Assembly (NCBI GenBank): GCA_016715105.1
Contig: JADKBO010000002.1
Span: 1 to 64,000 of the forward strand
Length of the DNA stretch: 64,000 nt
From: Saprospiraceae bacterium
GTDB taxonomy: Bacteria > Bacteroidota > Bacteroidia > Chitinophagales > Saprospiraceae
Direction of reading: 5' to 3'
Under the pieces are notes generated by a model. It had not been told where the DNA came from, searched no databases, and saw only the letters and a list, made by a program, of their open reading frames with translations. Numbering within the stretch: position 1 is the stretch's first letter; every line of letters starts with the position of its first letter. The position numbers and the translations under genes are program-made. Shown in pieces: positions 43,343-51,916 of the stretch.

Positions 43343-43367
43343 CGACAGTCGGAGCAACCGACTGTCG
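43343..43367 (-). terminator. Strong hairpin terminator without a clear upstream gene
   Basis: A perfect 10-bp, GC-rich stem (cgacagtcgg / ccgactgtcg) with the 5-nt loop agcaa. On the minus strand it is followed by a T-rich stretch (TTTTTGTTTT). No protein gene ends upstream of it on that strand for more than 900 bp, so the source transcript is unknown. It could also be a leader element of the oxygenase gene. Confidence 0.65.
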
Positions 43368-43918
43368 ATACAGTTCTAAAAAAGAATGTAGTTTGAAAAA
43401 GCAGTTTTAATGTAATATGGACTTGGAATATTTTTATTTTCACCCATCATTCGGCAAAATGTGTGTCAATATTGCTATTTACATACACATAATTGCTACA
43501 ATGACACTTTAGTAAACCGGGGGGATTACTTTAGTATACATTACTCTTTCAATTATTCTTTTTCTAAAGGTATAAGGACATTAACTTATTAGAGTGTTTA
43601 TGGCACTCAATTGCAATCACATGTAGTATAATAAGTGGATAGCACAGCCTGCTCAGATGACAAGCCATTGGATTATATTCAAACTTAGGATACTATATGC
43701 ATTACAAAATCAGGAGCTAAAATATATAAATATTTAAATTCTTCAAACTTTTATACATTTAATAGAGCATAAAAATGAATTATACTTAGTAAATGGCAAT
43801 TTATGGTGTAAAAATTGTTAGGCATGACCTACTAGTCACTTATAAGCTCTGCGAATATTAGATGATTATTGTTGGTGTTTTCATAGACGAACATGTTTTC
43901 AATGCAGTTTAGCAAAAA

Positions 43919-43964
43919 GAAAAGCTGGTGTCTCTGACATCGGCACTCAGAGCAATAGCTTTTC
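43919..43964. repeat. Nested inverted repeat (stem-loop)
   Basis: The outer arms gaaaagct (43919-43926) and agcttttc (43957-43964) enclose the inner arms ctctga (43932-43937) and tcagag (43947-43952) with a 9-nt loop. The structure could be RNA-based. There is no T-run on either strand strong enough to call a terminator. Confidence 0.45.
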
Positions 43965-44221
43965 AATCGTATGGTTTTTGGTGGTTACACAGGGTTGTCT
44001 TTCTCAATCTGATGCTTTTGATATTGGAGGTTAATTATTGGGTAACAAAAGCGATTGCAAACCTCAACAGCGAGGATTTACCTCAACTGTTTAAAAAAAA
44101 TTTGGATACTACATTAGAAAAAAAACATACTCTAGGAGCATTATATTTTGTAATTATTTATACATTATTCATGTATATAATATTAATTACGCTGCGAATG
44201 TCCACTTTTGTAATGTATTGA
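43928..44221 (+). CDS. Doubtful 97-aa ORF, two hydrophobic segments
   Basis: An open frame with GTG start in an otherwise non-coding region. The product has hydrophobic stretches at about residues 22-40 and 70-90 and a charged middle. No family is recognisable and the start overlaps a stem-loop. An internal ATG at 44012 is an alternative start. It may be a remnant or chance ORF. Confidence 0.2.
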   Translation: MSLTSALRAIAFQSYGFWWLHRVVFLNLMLLILEVNYWVTKAIANLNSEDLPQLFKKNLDTTLEKKHTLGALYFVIIYTLFMYIILITLRMSTFVMY

Positions 44222-44292
44222 GTTTACATAGTTTGAATGTTTTATTTCTTTTCTACATGAACATGTAGGTATTTTTAGCAAAAATTGTCGCA

Positions 44293-45495
44293 TTGAAAAA
44301 AAAGCTGATAATAATTGGAGGTGGTGCTGCGGGTTTCTTTACCGCCATAAATGTCATGATGTTGAATGCAGATTTTGAAGTCATCATCCTTGAACAAGGC
44401 AAGGAAGTGCTCAACAAAGTAAAAATTTCTGGCGGCGGGCGTTGTAATGTGACCAATGTGTGCATTGATCCTGAGCAAATTGTAAAAAATTATCCCCGTG
44501 GTAACAGAGAATTGCTTGGTCCTTTTCATAGATTCAACACACAAGACACAGTTGCGTGGTTTGAAAATCAAGGTGTGAAGCTCAAAGCAGAGTCAGATGG
44601 AAGGATGTTTCCTGTTTCCGACGATTCTATGGACATAGTTAATTGTTTGATCAGATTGACCAAAAAATATAGCATCAAGGTTATCACTTCAACAAAAGTA
44701 ATTGGCTTCAGTCAAATCAATAAAGGATGGCTTATAAAGACTAATACACAAACATTATCCTCAGATTTTGTGATGTTGGCTTCTGGCAGCTCCAAATTGG
44801 TCTGGGATTTATTATCAAACTTGGGGATAGGTTTAATCTCACCTGTACCTTCCTTATTTACTTTCCACTGCAAAGACACACGTTTTAAAGATCTTTCTGG
44901 AATCAGTGTGGACAATGTATCCATAAAGATTATCGGAACGGATATCAAAACCAGTGGTCCAATGCTGATCACCCACCAAGGTTTAAGTGGCCCGGCTGTG
45001 CTGAAAGCTTCCGCATGGGGTGCACTGGAACTTGCCCAAATGGATTATAAATTTACAATAGCTATTGACTGGTTGCCTGATCTAAATGAAAAAGCCTTTT
45101 TACAAATGACAATTGATCATGCCCGCAAAAAGATATTACCACGAAATCCTTTCATAGCAAATCGACTTTGGGAACAATTGCTCAATACATTCATCAGTGA
45201 AAACCTCACTTATGCTGAAGCTGGCAAAAAGAAATTGGCTCAAATATACGAAACGCTAAAAAATAGTGCTTTCACCATAACAGGCAAAAGCACTTTTAAG
45301 GAGGAATTTGTGACCGCTGGTGGAGTCGATTTACAAGAAGTAGATTTCAAAGGATTTTTCCTCAAGAAAATAACAAACATTTATCTTGCTGGTGAGGTGC
45401 TCAACATTGACGGAGTCACTGGGGGTTTCAATTTCCAAGCCGCATGGACAGGAGCTTTTTTGGCGGCCGAACACTTGGCTTATAGAGACGAATAA
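44293..45495 (+). CDS. NAD(P)/FAD-dependent oxidoreductase (HI0933/BaiN family)
   Basis: A 400-residue flavoprotein of the HI0933/YhiN family. The FAD-binding Rossmann motif 'LIIIGGGAAGFFTAINVMML' is at the start. 'VKISGGGRCNVTNV' and 'GRMFPVSDDSMDIVNC' are characteristic of the family. 'GPMLITHQGLSGPAVLKAS' and the C-terminal 'EFVTAGGVDLQEVDF' to 'NIDGVTGGFNFQAAWTGAFL' close the FAD domain. The start is TTG (44293). Some members reduce bile-acid intermediates; most have unknown substrates. Confidence 0.9.
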   Translation: MKKKLIIIGGGAAGFFTAINVMMLNADFEVIILEQGKEVLNKVKISGGGRCNVTNVCIDPEQIVKNYPRGNRELLGPFHRFNTQDTVAWFENQGVKLKAESDGRMFPVSDDSMDIVNCLIRLTKKYSIKVITSTKVIGFSQINKGWLIKTNTQTLSSDFVMLASGSSKLVWDLLSNLGIGLISPVPSLFTFHCKDTRFKDLSGISVDNVSIKIIGTDIKTSGPMLITHQGLSGPAVLKASAWGALELAQMDYKFTIAIDWLPDLNEKAFLQMTIDHARKKILPRNPFIANRLWEQLLNTFISENLTYAEAGKKKLAQIYETLKNSAFTITGKSTFKEEFVTAGGVDLQEVDFKGFFLKKITNIYLAGEVLNIDGVTGGFNFQAAWTGAFLAAEHLAYRDE

Positions 45496-45527
45496 ATCTT
45501 GCATTCTGAAGATAAACTTTCTTTAAA

Positions 45528-45559
45528 TTGTAAATAAATACTCGTCGTTTTTAAATTTG
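45528..45559 (+). promoter_or_regulatory. Bacteroidota-type promoter for etfBA
   Basis: TTG (45528-45530), a 21-bp spacer and TAAATTTG (45552-45559), followed by a leader of about 90 nt to etfB. Confidence 0.55.
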
Positions 45560-45653
45560 CGCTGAAATTGCAGAACATAGTTTTGCGTTTAAGCATTATT
45601 ATATACCATAAGGGGCGATTTATAATCAAACCATCACTTGAAAGACAATCAAT

Positions 45654-46394
45654 ATGAAGACACTGGTTTGCATCAGTAAAACACCCGATACTACCTCCAA
45701 GATCAGTTTTGTAGATGGCGGAAAAAATTTCAATAGCGACGGTATTTCGTTCATTATGAATCCATACGACGAATGGTATGCATTGGTGAGGGCTGTAGAG
45801 TTGAAAGAAAAAATGGGTGGAACTGTTACCGTCATCAATGTAGGAGATGCCAGTAATGACTTAGTCATTAGAAAAGCATTGGCCATCGGTGCAGATGACG
45901 CCGTCAGAGTAAATGCAAATGCCCCTTCTTCTTTTTTTGTTGCCAAACAAATTGCAGAAATTGCCAAAAAGGAAAATTATGATTTGATCTTTTTGGGCAA
46001 AGAAACCATCGACTACAACGGTGCGGAAGTTGGTGCTCAGTTAGCAGAATTATTGGATTTACCTTTTTTCTCATTTGTCAATCACCTGGAAGTAGATGGC
46101 CAAACAAATATTTTGAAAAGGGAAATTGAAGGAGGTGAAGAAACCATCAAAATAAGTGGACCATGTGTCATCTCTGCTGCTAAAGATTTGGCCCAACAAA
46201 GAATTCCCAATATGCAAGGCATCATGATGTCTAAAAGAAAACCACTGACTGTAGTGGAAGCTGTTGCTGTTGAGGAATTGGTTTCGCTCATCACGCATGA
46301 ACTTCCACTCCCCAAAAAAGGTGTCACACTTGTGAGTGCCGACAATGTGGACGAACTTGTAAGATTACTTCACGAAGAAGCAAAAGTCATTTAA
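45654..46394 (+). CDS. etfB: Electron transfer flavoprotein subunit beta
   Basis: A 246-residue ETF beta subunit, which with EtfA carries electrons from acyl-CoA and other dehydrogenases. The N-terminal 'MKTLVCISKTPDTTSKISF', 'FIMNPYDEWYALVRAVELKE' and 'ALAIGADDAVRVN' are family marks, along with 'DLIFLGKETIDYNGAEVGAQ' and 'RIPNMQGIMMSKRKPL'. It holds AMP in the ETF heterodimer. It is followed 46 bp later by etfA. Confidence 0.95.
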   Translation: MKTLVCISKTPDTTSKISFVDGGKNFNSDGISFIMNPYDEWYALVRAVELKEKMGGTVTVINVGDASNDLVIRKALAIGADDAVRVNANAPSSFFVAKQIAEIAKKENYDLIFLGKETIDYNGAEVGAQLAELLDLPFFSFVNHLEVDGQTNILKREIEGGEETIKISGPCVISAAKDLAQQRIPNMQGIMMSKRKPLTVVEAVAVEELVSLITHELPLPKKGVTLVSADNVDELVRLLHEEAKVI

Positions 46395-46439
46395 TCTATT
46401 TAATTAATAAGATCGCTGAGCGATTTCAAAATATAAAAT

Positions 46440-47393
46440 ATGTCCGTTTTAGTAGTCATTGAACCATCAGCTGGAATCATCAACAAAGGTGGTTTCGAAC
46501 TTGCAACTTTTGGAAAAGAAACAGCAGCTTTATCAGGCACTAAGTGTATTGCCTTGGTCTTGGGTAATGCATCCAATGCTGGAGAATTAGGAATTTATGG
46601 AGCAGATGAAGTGCTGACCGCTGATATCCCTACTTATGACAGCATGGTTTATGCCACTACCATTGCGGAAGCAACAAAAAAGTTGGATGCTTCAATTGTC
46701 ATTTTAAAGCACAACGCTAATGGTAAAGCGGCAGCAGGTAGGATTGCCATAAAATTAAATGCGGGATTGGTTTCTGCAGTAAACGCTGTTCCAGTACTCA
46801 ATGGTGCAGTTTTACAGGTAAAAAGAGGCGTTTATTCAGGAAAAGCTTCTGCAACATATGCCATTTCATCTCCAATTAAAGTGATTACGGTCATAGGAAA
46901 TTCTATCAAACCGCAAGCTAATGGTTCTGCAATTTCGGTTTCTGTGCTTGATTTACCAAAATTGACCTCTTCTCTCGAATTGGTTGACAGGAAAACCATG
47001 AGCGGTAGAGCACCACTTCCAGAAGCTGATTTAGTTGTATCTGGTGGACGTGGTTTTAAAGGTCCTGAAAACTGGGACATTTTGTTGGAACTTGCAGATA
47101 CTTTAGGTGCAACAACTGCTTGTTCAAGGCCAGTTGCTGATGCAGATTGGAGGCCTCACCACGAACACGTAGGCCAAACTGGAGTTGCCATCAGACCTAA
47201 TCTTTACATTGCAATTGGTATTTCAGGCGCTATCCAACATTTAGCTGGAGTAAATAGTAGCAAAACCATTGTGGTCATCAACAAAGACCCTGAAGCACCT
47301 TTTTTTAAAGCTGCAGATTATGGAATTGTAGGTGATCTTTTTGAAGTTGTTCCTAAACTTACGGCTGCTATCAAAAAATTGAAACACGAATAA
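46440..47393 (+). CDS. etfA: Electron transfer flavoprotein subunit alpha
   Basis: A 317-residue ETF alpha subunit that binds FAD. The N-terminal domain ends near 'KHNANGKAAAGRIAIKLNAG'. The C-terminal FAD domain has 'DLVVSGGRGFKGPENWDILL', 'LGATTACSRPVADADWRPHH', 'VGQTGVAIRPNLYIAIGISG', 'AIQHLAGVNSSKTIVVINKD' and 'ADYGIVGDLFEVVP'. It is complete and co-transcribed with etfB. Confidence 0.96.
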   Translation: MSVLVVIEPSAGIINKGGFELATFGKETAALSGTKCIALVLGNASNAGELGIYGADEVLTADIPTYDSMVYATTIAEATKKLDASIVILKHNANGKAAAGRIAIKLNAGLVSAVNAVPVLNGAVLQVKRGVYSGKASATYAISSPIKVITVIGNSIKPQANGSAISVSVLDLPKLTSSLELVDRKTMSGRAPLPEADLVVSGGRGFKGPENWDILLELADTLGATTACSRPVADADWRPHHEHVGQTGVAIRPNLYIAIGISGAIQHLAGVNSSKTIVVINKDPEAPFFKAADYGIVGDLFEVVPKLTAAIKKLKHE

Positions 47394-47470
47394 AAAAATT
47401 CCCCTAAACAATTATAAAACAGAGGTAGCATTTAATAAGGAGAATCGATGATTCTGAATTGCTGAAAACA

Positions 47471-47851
47471 TCAATATTGGCCTGTATTCAGCATGACCAA
47501 AGTACAAGCTTCAAAATGCTCTATTCCTGCTTCGTCCAGAAGTTTGTAAAAATTAGGGTTTTCAGTGCCAGGATTAAAGATGACTCTTCTAGGTTTAAGG
47601 TCAATAACATATTGATAATAAGCGCTTTGATTATCTGGACCAACATACAAGGTGACTGTGTCGACATCTTCAAAAATGGTAGCTTCTTTAATGATTGGAA
47701 TTCCATCCACCATGCCTTCTCTGAGACCCAAGGCTCTGATTTCATGATGAAATAGCTTGAGTCTTTTGATGGCTAAATTGGAATATCGGGACTCATTGGT
47801 ACTTGCACCAATGACCAATGTTTTATCTTTAATAGGTTGTTGTATGTTCAT
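47471..47851 (-). CDS. CoA-binding domain protein
   Basis: A 126-residue Rossmann-type CoA-binding protein (YccU/YneT family). The start is 'TLVIGASTNESRYSNLAIKR' and later 'DTVTLYVGPDNQSAYYQYVI', 'RRVIFNPGTENPNFYKLLDE' and 'EACTLVMLNTGQY' complete the small fold. I chose the ATG at 47851 over a TTG seven codons earlier. These proteins bind CoA but their function is not established. Confidence 0.87.
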   Translation of the reverse strand: MNIQQPIKDKTLVIGASTNESRYSNLAIKRLKLFHHEIRALGLREGMVDGIPIIKEATIFEDVDTVTLYVGPDNQSAYYQYVIDLKPRRVIFNPGTENPNFYKLLDEAGIEHFEACTLVMLNTGQY

Positions 47852-47996
47852 AAATGATATTTCACAAATCAATGTTTATCCTTGTCAAAAAGTTTTGCAA
47901 AATATAAAGTTTGGTCAAAGAAGGAGGAAAAAGATTTTCAGCTGTTTAATTAAATCATATTAACTTATCTTGCGACGACTTTTTACAAATGGGATT

Positions 47997-48971
47997 ATGG
48001 CACTCAGCTTAGAGGAAATTAAAAAACCAATAGACGCAGAAATAGCGAATTTTGAAACACATTTCAAAGATTCGATGAAAAGTGCAGTGCCACTTCTTGA
48101 CAAAATAACCTATTACATTGTCAAAAGTAAAGGCAAACAAGTCCGGCCAATGTTTGTCTTTTTGAGCGCCAGGATGTTTGGTGATACCAATGATGCAACT
48201 TATTCCGCTGCTGTTTTTATTGAATTATTGCACACTGCCACTTTGGTCCATGATGATGTAGTGGATGACAGTTATGAACGACGAGGATTTATGTCTATCA
48301 AAGCTATTTGGAAAAATAAAATTGCTGTTTTGGTTGGCGATTATCTATTATCAAAAGGCATGTTGCTTGCTGTTGAAAACGAACATTTCAACTTACTCAA
48401 AATCATGTCTAGGGCCATCAAAGACATGAGTGAAGGTGAACTTCAACAGTTGGAAAAAGCAAGAAGACTAGACATTCAAGAAGCAGTATATTTTGAAATA
48501 ATCAGAAAAAAAACGGCTTCGCTTATTGCATCCGCATGTAGCGCTGGTGCAGCAACAACAAGCACTGATCCTTCAATAACAGAAAGGATGCGACTATTGG
48601 GCGAAAAAATTGGTGTTTGTTTTCAGATCAAAGACGATTTGTTGGATTATGGAGACTCAGACATTGGGAAACCATTGGGCATAGACATCAAAGAACAAAA
48701 AATGACTCTTCCTTTGATTTACAGCTTGAGCAAATCATCTTTTTTTGAAAAAAGAAAAATCATCAACATTGTAAAAAACAACAACAATGATCCTCAAAAA
48801 GTCAAAGAGGTCATTGAGTTTGTCAAATTAAAAGGTGGCATCCAGTACACCATACAAAAAATGATGGATATCTACCAGGAATGTTTAGACATGTTAGACC
48901 AATTCCCAGAAACTGAAGCCAGAGAATCCCTAAGAAACTTGATTAAATTTTCTATCGAGCGAAAGAAATAA
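47997..48971 (+). CDS. Long-chain polyprenyl diphosphate synthase
   Basis: A 324-residue trans-prenyltransferase that elongates allylic diphosphates with IPP, probably for the quinone side chain. The first Asp-rich motif is 'LVHDDVVDDSYERRG', preceded by 'GKQVRPMFVFLSARMFG', and the second is 'FQIKDDLLDYGDSDIGKPLG'. 'EQKMTLPLIYSL' follows. Chain-length is not certain; octaprenyl or similar is typical in Bacteroidota. The ATG at 47997 is chosen over a TTG at 47970 that adds nine residues. It uses IPP from the mevalonate genes at the start of the window. Confidence 0.92.
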   Translation: MALSLEEIKKPIDAEIANFETHFKDSMKSAVPLLDKITYYIVKSKGKQVRPMFVFLSARMFGDTNDATYSAAVFIELLHTATLVHDDVVDDSYERRGFMSIKAIWKNKIAVLVGDYLLSKGMLLAVENEHFNLLKIMSRAIKDMSEGELQQLEKARRLDIQEAVYFEIIRKKTASLIASACSAGAATTSTDPSITERMRLLGEKIGVCFQIKDDLLDYGDSDIGKPLGIDIKEQKMTLPLIYSLSKSSFFEKRKIINIVKNNNNDPQKVKEVIEFVKLKGGIQYTIQKMMDIYQECLDMLDQFPETEARESLRNLIKFSIERKK

Positions 48972-48978
48972 AACTTTC

Positions 48979-49299
48979 CTATGCTTGGGCCGCTGGAGTA
49001 AAGTTAATTGGTGGGTAGCCACCACCATGACTTGAATCGTCTATCACACCAAACTGGTTTTCATACTTACGGATATTATCCGCCAAAGCTGACATCAAAC
49101 GCTTTGCATGAGACGGTGTCAATATAATTCTTGACTTAACTTTTGCTTTTGGCACGTTTGGCAACATTTTGATAAAGTCAACTACAAATTCACTTTGTGA
49201 ATGCGCAATGATGGCCAAGTTTGAGTAAATGCCTTCAGCCACTTCTTCACTAAGCTCAATGTTCATTTGTTGTTGATTGCTTTTGTTGTCCTCTGTCAT
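48979..49299 (-). CDS. DUF3467 protein
   Basis: A 106-residue DUF3467 protein. The pattern 'IELSEEVAEGIYSNLAIIAHS', 'FVVDFIKMLPNVPKAKVKSR' and 'IILTPSHAKRLMSALADNI' defines this short family of unknown function, found widely in bacteria. The ATG at 49299 is chosen over a frame extending to 49320. The promoter at 49318-49347 would start transcription near 49311, which supports the shorter form. Confidence 0.87.
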   Translation of the reverse strand: MTEDNKSNQQQMNIELSEEVAEGIYSNLAIIAHSQSEFVVDFIKMLPNVPKAKVKSRIILTPSHAKRLMSALADNIRKYENQFGVIDDSSHGGGYPPINFTPAAQA

Positions 49300-49317
49300 A
49301 TCTTTTATTTGTAGGTG

Positions 49318-49347
49318 CAAAATTACGTTATTATTTTATTTCTCAAA
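49318..49347 (-). promoter_or_regulatory. Bacteroidota-type promoter for the DUF3467 gene
   Basis: The minus strand has TTTG (49347-49344), an 18-bp spacer and TAATTTTG (49325-49318). The leader to the ATG at 49299 is about 12 nt. Confidence 0.65.
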
Positions 49348-49372
49348 TTTTATTGTCATTGCTATTATAAAA

Positions 49373-49735
49373 GGGTGAAGGTTAATGGTTAAGGGTGAAT
49401 GGTTAATGGTAAATGGTGTGAGATGTAAGATGTGAGATGAGAGATGGAACCACATGTTGGGCTAAGGCACGCCTTGGCTTCTCAGGTCAAATGTGAAATG
49501 GAACCTCCTGTAAAGAAAGGGCTTGCCCCTTTCTATTTGTGTGGGATTGGTGAATATTGATGGGTGAAGGTGAATGGTTAATGATTAATGGTGAATGGTA
49601 AATGGTGTGAGATGTGAGATGGAACCACATGTTGGGCCAAGGCACGCCTTGGCTTATCAGGTCAAATGTAAAATGGAACCTCCTGTAAAGAAAGGGCTTG
49701 CCCCTTTCCATTTGGGTGGGATTAGTGAATAGTGA
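49373..49735. repeat. Two direct copies of an intergenic repeat with hairpins
   Basis: Two copies of a roughly 175-190 bp unit lie head to tail (about 49373-49561 and 49562-49735). Each begins with a low-complexity part built from 'gtgaatggttaatgg' and 'gtgagatgtgagatg' motifs. Each then has a better conserved core from 'ggaaccacatgttggg' (49445 and 49621) to 'cccctttc'. The core carries two hairpins: one around gccaaggc/gccttggc and one around gaaaggg/ccctttc. Frames reading through it are chance products. Confidence 0.85.
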
Positions 49736-50062
49736 AATTGTTAGATCGTTGCTGGTTGAGGCTGGACTTGCTCTGGGCTCTAAATTAAAGGGTAAATACG
49801 GCAATTTTAGCCTGTACTTTGTTATAAATACAATAAGCTAAAAAAAATAACACATATTTTTTTATTTGATAAAAGTAATTCAGATATGTAAGCAATTGAA
49901 AAAAAGATTGCTAAATATTGTAATTATAATATATGGAAATCAAATTCAAACATATGATGAAATAATATAATATGTTAAGAAAAAACACTAGGTTAGCACT
50001 GTAGTATTATTTAAATTTGACTTGTTGTTAAGAAATTTATTTTGGCAATACAAACTGAGAAG
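49736..50062. other. AT-rich intergenic stretch
   Basis: After the repeat, the sequence is very AT-rich with no credible gene. A TAAATTTG -7-like element (50012-50019) lies 44 bp before the next small gene. Nothing else is evident. Confidence 0.4.
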
Positions 50063-50293
50063 ATGGAACTAAGCATTTACAAAACCAAAGGCAGTCCTAT
50101 GCTGAATACCAAAAGGACAATGCCCAAAATTGAGTGGGTTCTTATTTATTCCATAGCAGTTATTGGATTTATTGGCACCATTTACATCGTGAGCAATGAC
50201 AATGACCTAAATAAGATCAATCACAAAAAAGATCAAATTTCAATGTCCATTATTCAAGATGCCAACAAAACATCTGCTTCTGCGAATAAATAA
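50063..50293 (+). CDS. Small single-pass membrane protein, unknown
   Basis: A 76-residue product from the ATG at 50063 (a TTG at 50042 would add seven residues). One transmembrane helix lies at about residues 25-44 ('WVLIYSIAVIGFIGTIYIVS'), followed by a charged, Asn/Lys-rich tail. No family is recognised. A -7-like element lies 44 bp upstream. Confidence 0.45.
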   Translation: MELSIYKTKGSPMLNTKRTMPKIEWVLIYSIAVIGFIGTIYIVSNDNDLNKINHKKDQISMSIIQDANKTSASANK

Positions 50294-50408
50294 CATTCGA
50301 GAGTCAGTTCCCAAATAGTATATTTTACGGAAGCACTTTGCTCTATTTTTAGAATGCGTATAATATTCTAATCTTGCTTCTATATTTGTACCTCACGAAA
50401 AGTACAAG

Positions 50409-50870
50409 ATGAATTTAAAGATCAGAGCAGAGATACTATTTTGGATAATTACCGCAGTAATTACCTTTATAGTTATTCACCCCATATACAACTACTATGG
50501 ATTGAAATATCCATTTTATTGGACAAACATTCCATTTATAGTCATTTTTCTGACTTATACCCGATACATTTTTTTATTGAAATACACGCCCTTTTCGCAC
50601 ACCCATTGGGTAAAAATTGGCTTAATATTTTTGTCGATTCCACTCTTATTGCTTTTAGTAGACGGTCTTTTTTAATTTCAACGTTATCTAGATATAATGG
50701 GTTTCGTCGGTATCTCCAAAGATGACGCGAACGAAGCAAGTGCAATGGCAAAATATGCAAGATATCAATATCTGTTTTTTGGAACGGGGGCTATCATGGT
50801 TCTTGTTTTATTGCCATTGAGGATGATCAGGTCTATATGGCGAGTTACCAATAAAAAATCTAAAGTTTAA
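50409..50870 (+). pseudogene. Membrane protein gene interrupted by an in-frame stop
   Basis: The frame starting at 50409 reads 88 codons of a three-helix membrane protein and stops at a TAA (50673-50675). The same frame then stays open for 64 codons to 50870, giving 'FQRYLDIMGFVGISKDDANE' and one more hydrophobic helix ('YLFFGTGAIMVLVLLPLRMI'). Similar Bacteroidota membrane proteins have both halves on one chain with an 'FQ-x-LD' join at this point. The stop therefore looks like a nonsense change in a gene of about 153 codons. Separate products of 88 and 57 residues (internal ATG at 50697) are possible. Confidence 0.6.
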
Positions 50871-50874
50871 AGAT

Positions 50875-51219
50875 ATGGCACATCCACTTGTAGAAGAATT
50901 TAATGATTATAGGACTAGAATGAATGAGGTCATCCTTGATCAGGACAACAAAGTTTTAAAAAGGTTTTTTAGCTTAGATAATCAAACTTATCAAGATGGC
51001 GCATTGCCGGAAAAGACCAAAGAATTACTAGGCTTAGTAGCTTCCATGGTTTTGAGATGTGATGACTGCATCAAATATCATCTAGGTACTTGTTATGATC
51101 TTGGTGTAACGACAGCAGAAGTATATGAAGTGTTTTCTATTGCAAACCTTGTGGGAGGAAGCATATGTATTCCGCATACCAGAAGAGCTGCTGAGTATTG
51201 GGAAGCTTTGGCATCTTAG
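50875..51219 (+). CDS. Carboxymuconolactone decarboxylase/AhpD-like protein
   Basis: A 114-residue all-helical protein of the CMD/AhpD family. The redox motif is 'VLRCDDCIKYHLGTCYDLG', with C-x-x-C and the nearby His, as in AhpD-type peroxidase partners. It follows the broken membrane gene by 4 bp and precedes pxpB by 16 bp. Its partner and substrate are unknown. Confidence 0.88.
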   Translation: MAHPLVEEFNDYRTRMNEVILDQDNKVLKRFFSLDNQTYQDGALPEKTKELLGLVASMVLRCDDCIKYHLGTCYDLGVTTAEVYEVFSIANLVGGSICIPHTRRAAEYWEALAS

Positions 51220-51235
51220 TAATGTTGAAATTTGA

Positions 51236-51916
51236 ATGGTGAATGTTTTAGAAAAATACTTTGATCAAACGTTTTTTGTACCCGAAAGCATCATTTGTTG
51301 GCCCAATGCCGTATGCTTTGATGCGTTGATTGCTTTCGTTTCCCATCAACAAACACTTTTTGATGAGGTCATCTATGGCATTGATTCAATAGCTTTTGTT
51401 AAGTTTGGAACAAGTCAAGAAGAACTTATCCACTTGCTTTTACAAACATTGGAAGCTTTCAAACGCAATCAAGATAATTCTATAGAGTTATTTTCACATG
51501 ATATTCCCATCTATTATGATTTGAATGTTAAGGATTTGAATGCCTTGGCTATTTCATTGAAAATGGACAAGGAAGAAATCATCCAAAGACACGAAAAATC
51601 CATATTAAAAGTAGCCATGATCGGCTTTTTGCCTGGCTTTATTTATATGAAAGGTCTTGATCAAGCGCTTTATTCAAACAGAAAAAAGGTACCAAGTCCT
51701 CGGATAGCTCCCGGGAGTGTTGGTATCGCTGAGACTTTCACTGGCATTTACCCCATTCAATCTCCAGGAGGCTGGAACATCATAGGTTTCTGCCCAATCA
51801 AATTATTCGATGTAAACAAACATCCAGCCATCCATTTGAAAATAGGCGATGAAGTACGCTTTCATTCAATTTCAGAAAAAGAATATCTAAAAATGAATGC
51901 GCATGGCAAGTACTAG
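51236..51916 (+). CDS. pxpB: 5-oxoprolinase subunit B (KipI family)
   Basis: A 226-residue KipI-family protein. The typical C-terminal half reads 'MIGFLPGFIYMKGLDQALYS', 'VPSPRIAPGSVGIAETFTGI' and 'YPIQSPGGWNIIGFCP'. With PxpA and PxpC it forms an ATP-dependent 5-oxoprolinase that opens pyroglutamate to glutamate. It overlaps pxpC by 20 bp. PxpA is not beside it, as it is in many genomes. Confidence 0.9.
   Translation: MVNVLEKYFDQTFFVPESIICWPNAVCFDALIAFVSHQQTLFDEVIYGIDSIAFVKFGTSQEELIHLLLQTLEAFKRNQDNSIELFSHDIPIYYDLNVKDLNALAISLKMDKEEIIQRHEKSILKVAMIGFLPGFIYMKGLDQALYSNRKKVPSPRIAPGSVGIAETFTGIYPIQSPGGWNIIGFCPIKLFDVNKHPAIHLKIGDEVRFHSISEKEYLKMNAHGKY

Larger units (their letters stand above)
43368..44292. 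other. AT-rich intergenic region with little coding
   Basis: About 0.9 kb without a convincing gene. It is AT-rich and holds the orphan terminator at its left edge. A nested stem-loop lies at 43919-43964 (outer stem gaaaagct/agcttttc, inner stem ctctga/tcagag). One 97-codon frame (43928-44221, GTG start) has two hydrophobic stretches but no family resemblance. It could be a decayed gene remnant or hold a small RNA. Confidence 0.5.

Noticed and set aside
43243..43443. Minus-strand open frame of 66 codons
   Set aside because: It contains the terminator hairpin at 43343-43367 and no protein features.
49487..49804. Minus-strand open frame of 105 codons
   Set aside because: It runs through both copies of the intergenic repeat and has internally repeated peptide segments from the repeat, so it is a chance frame.
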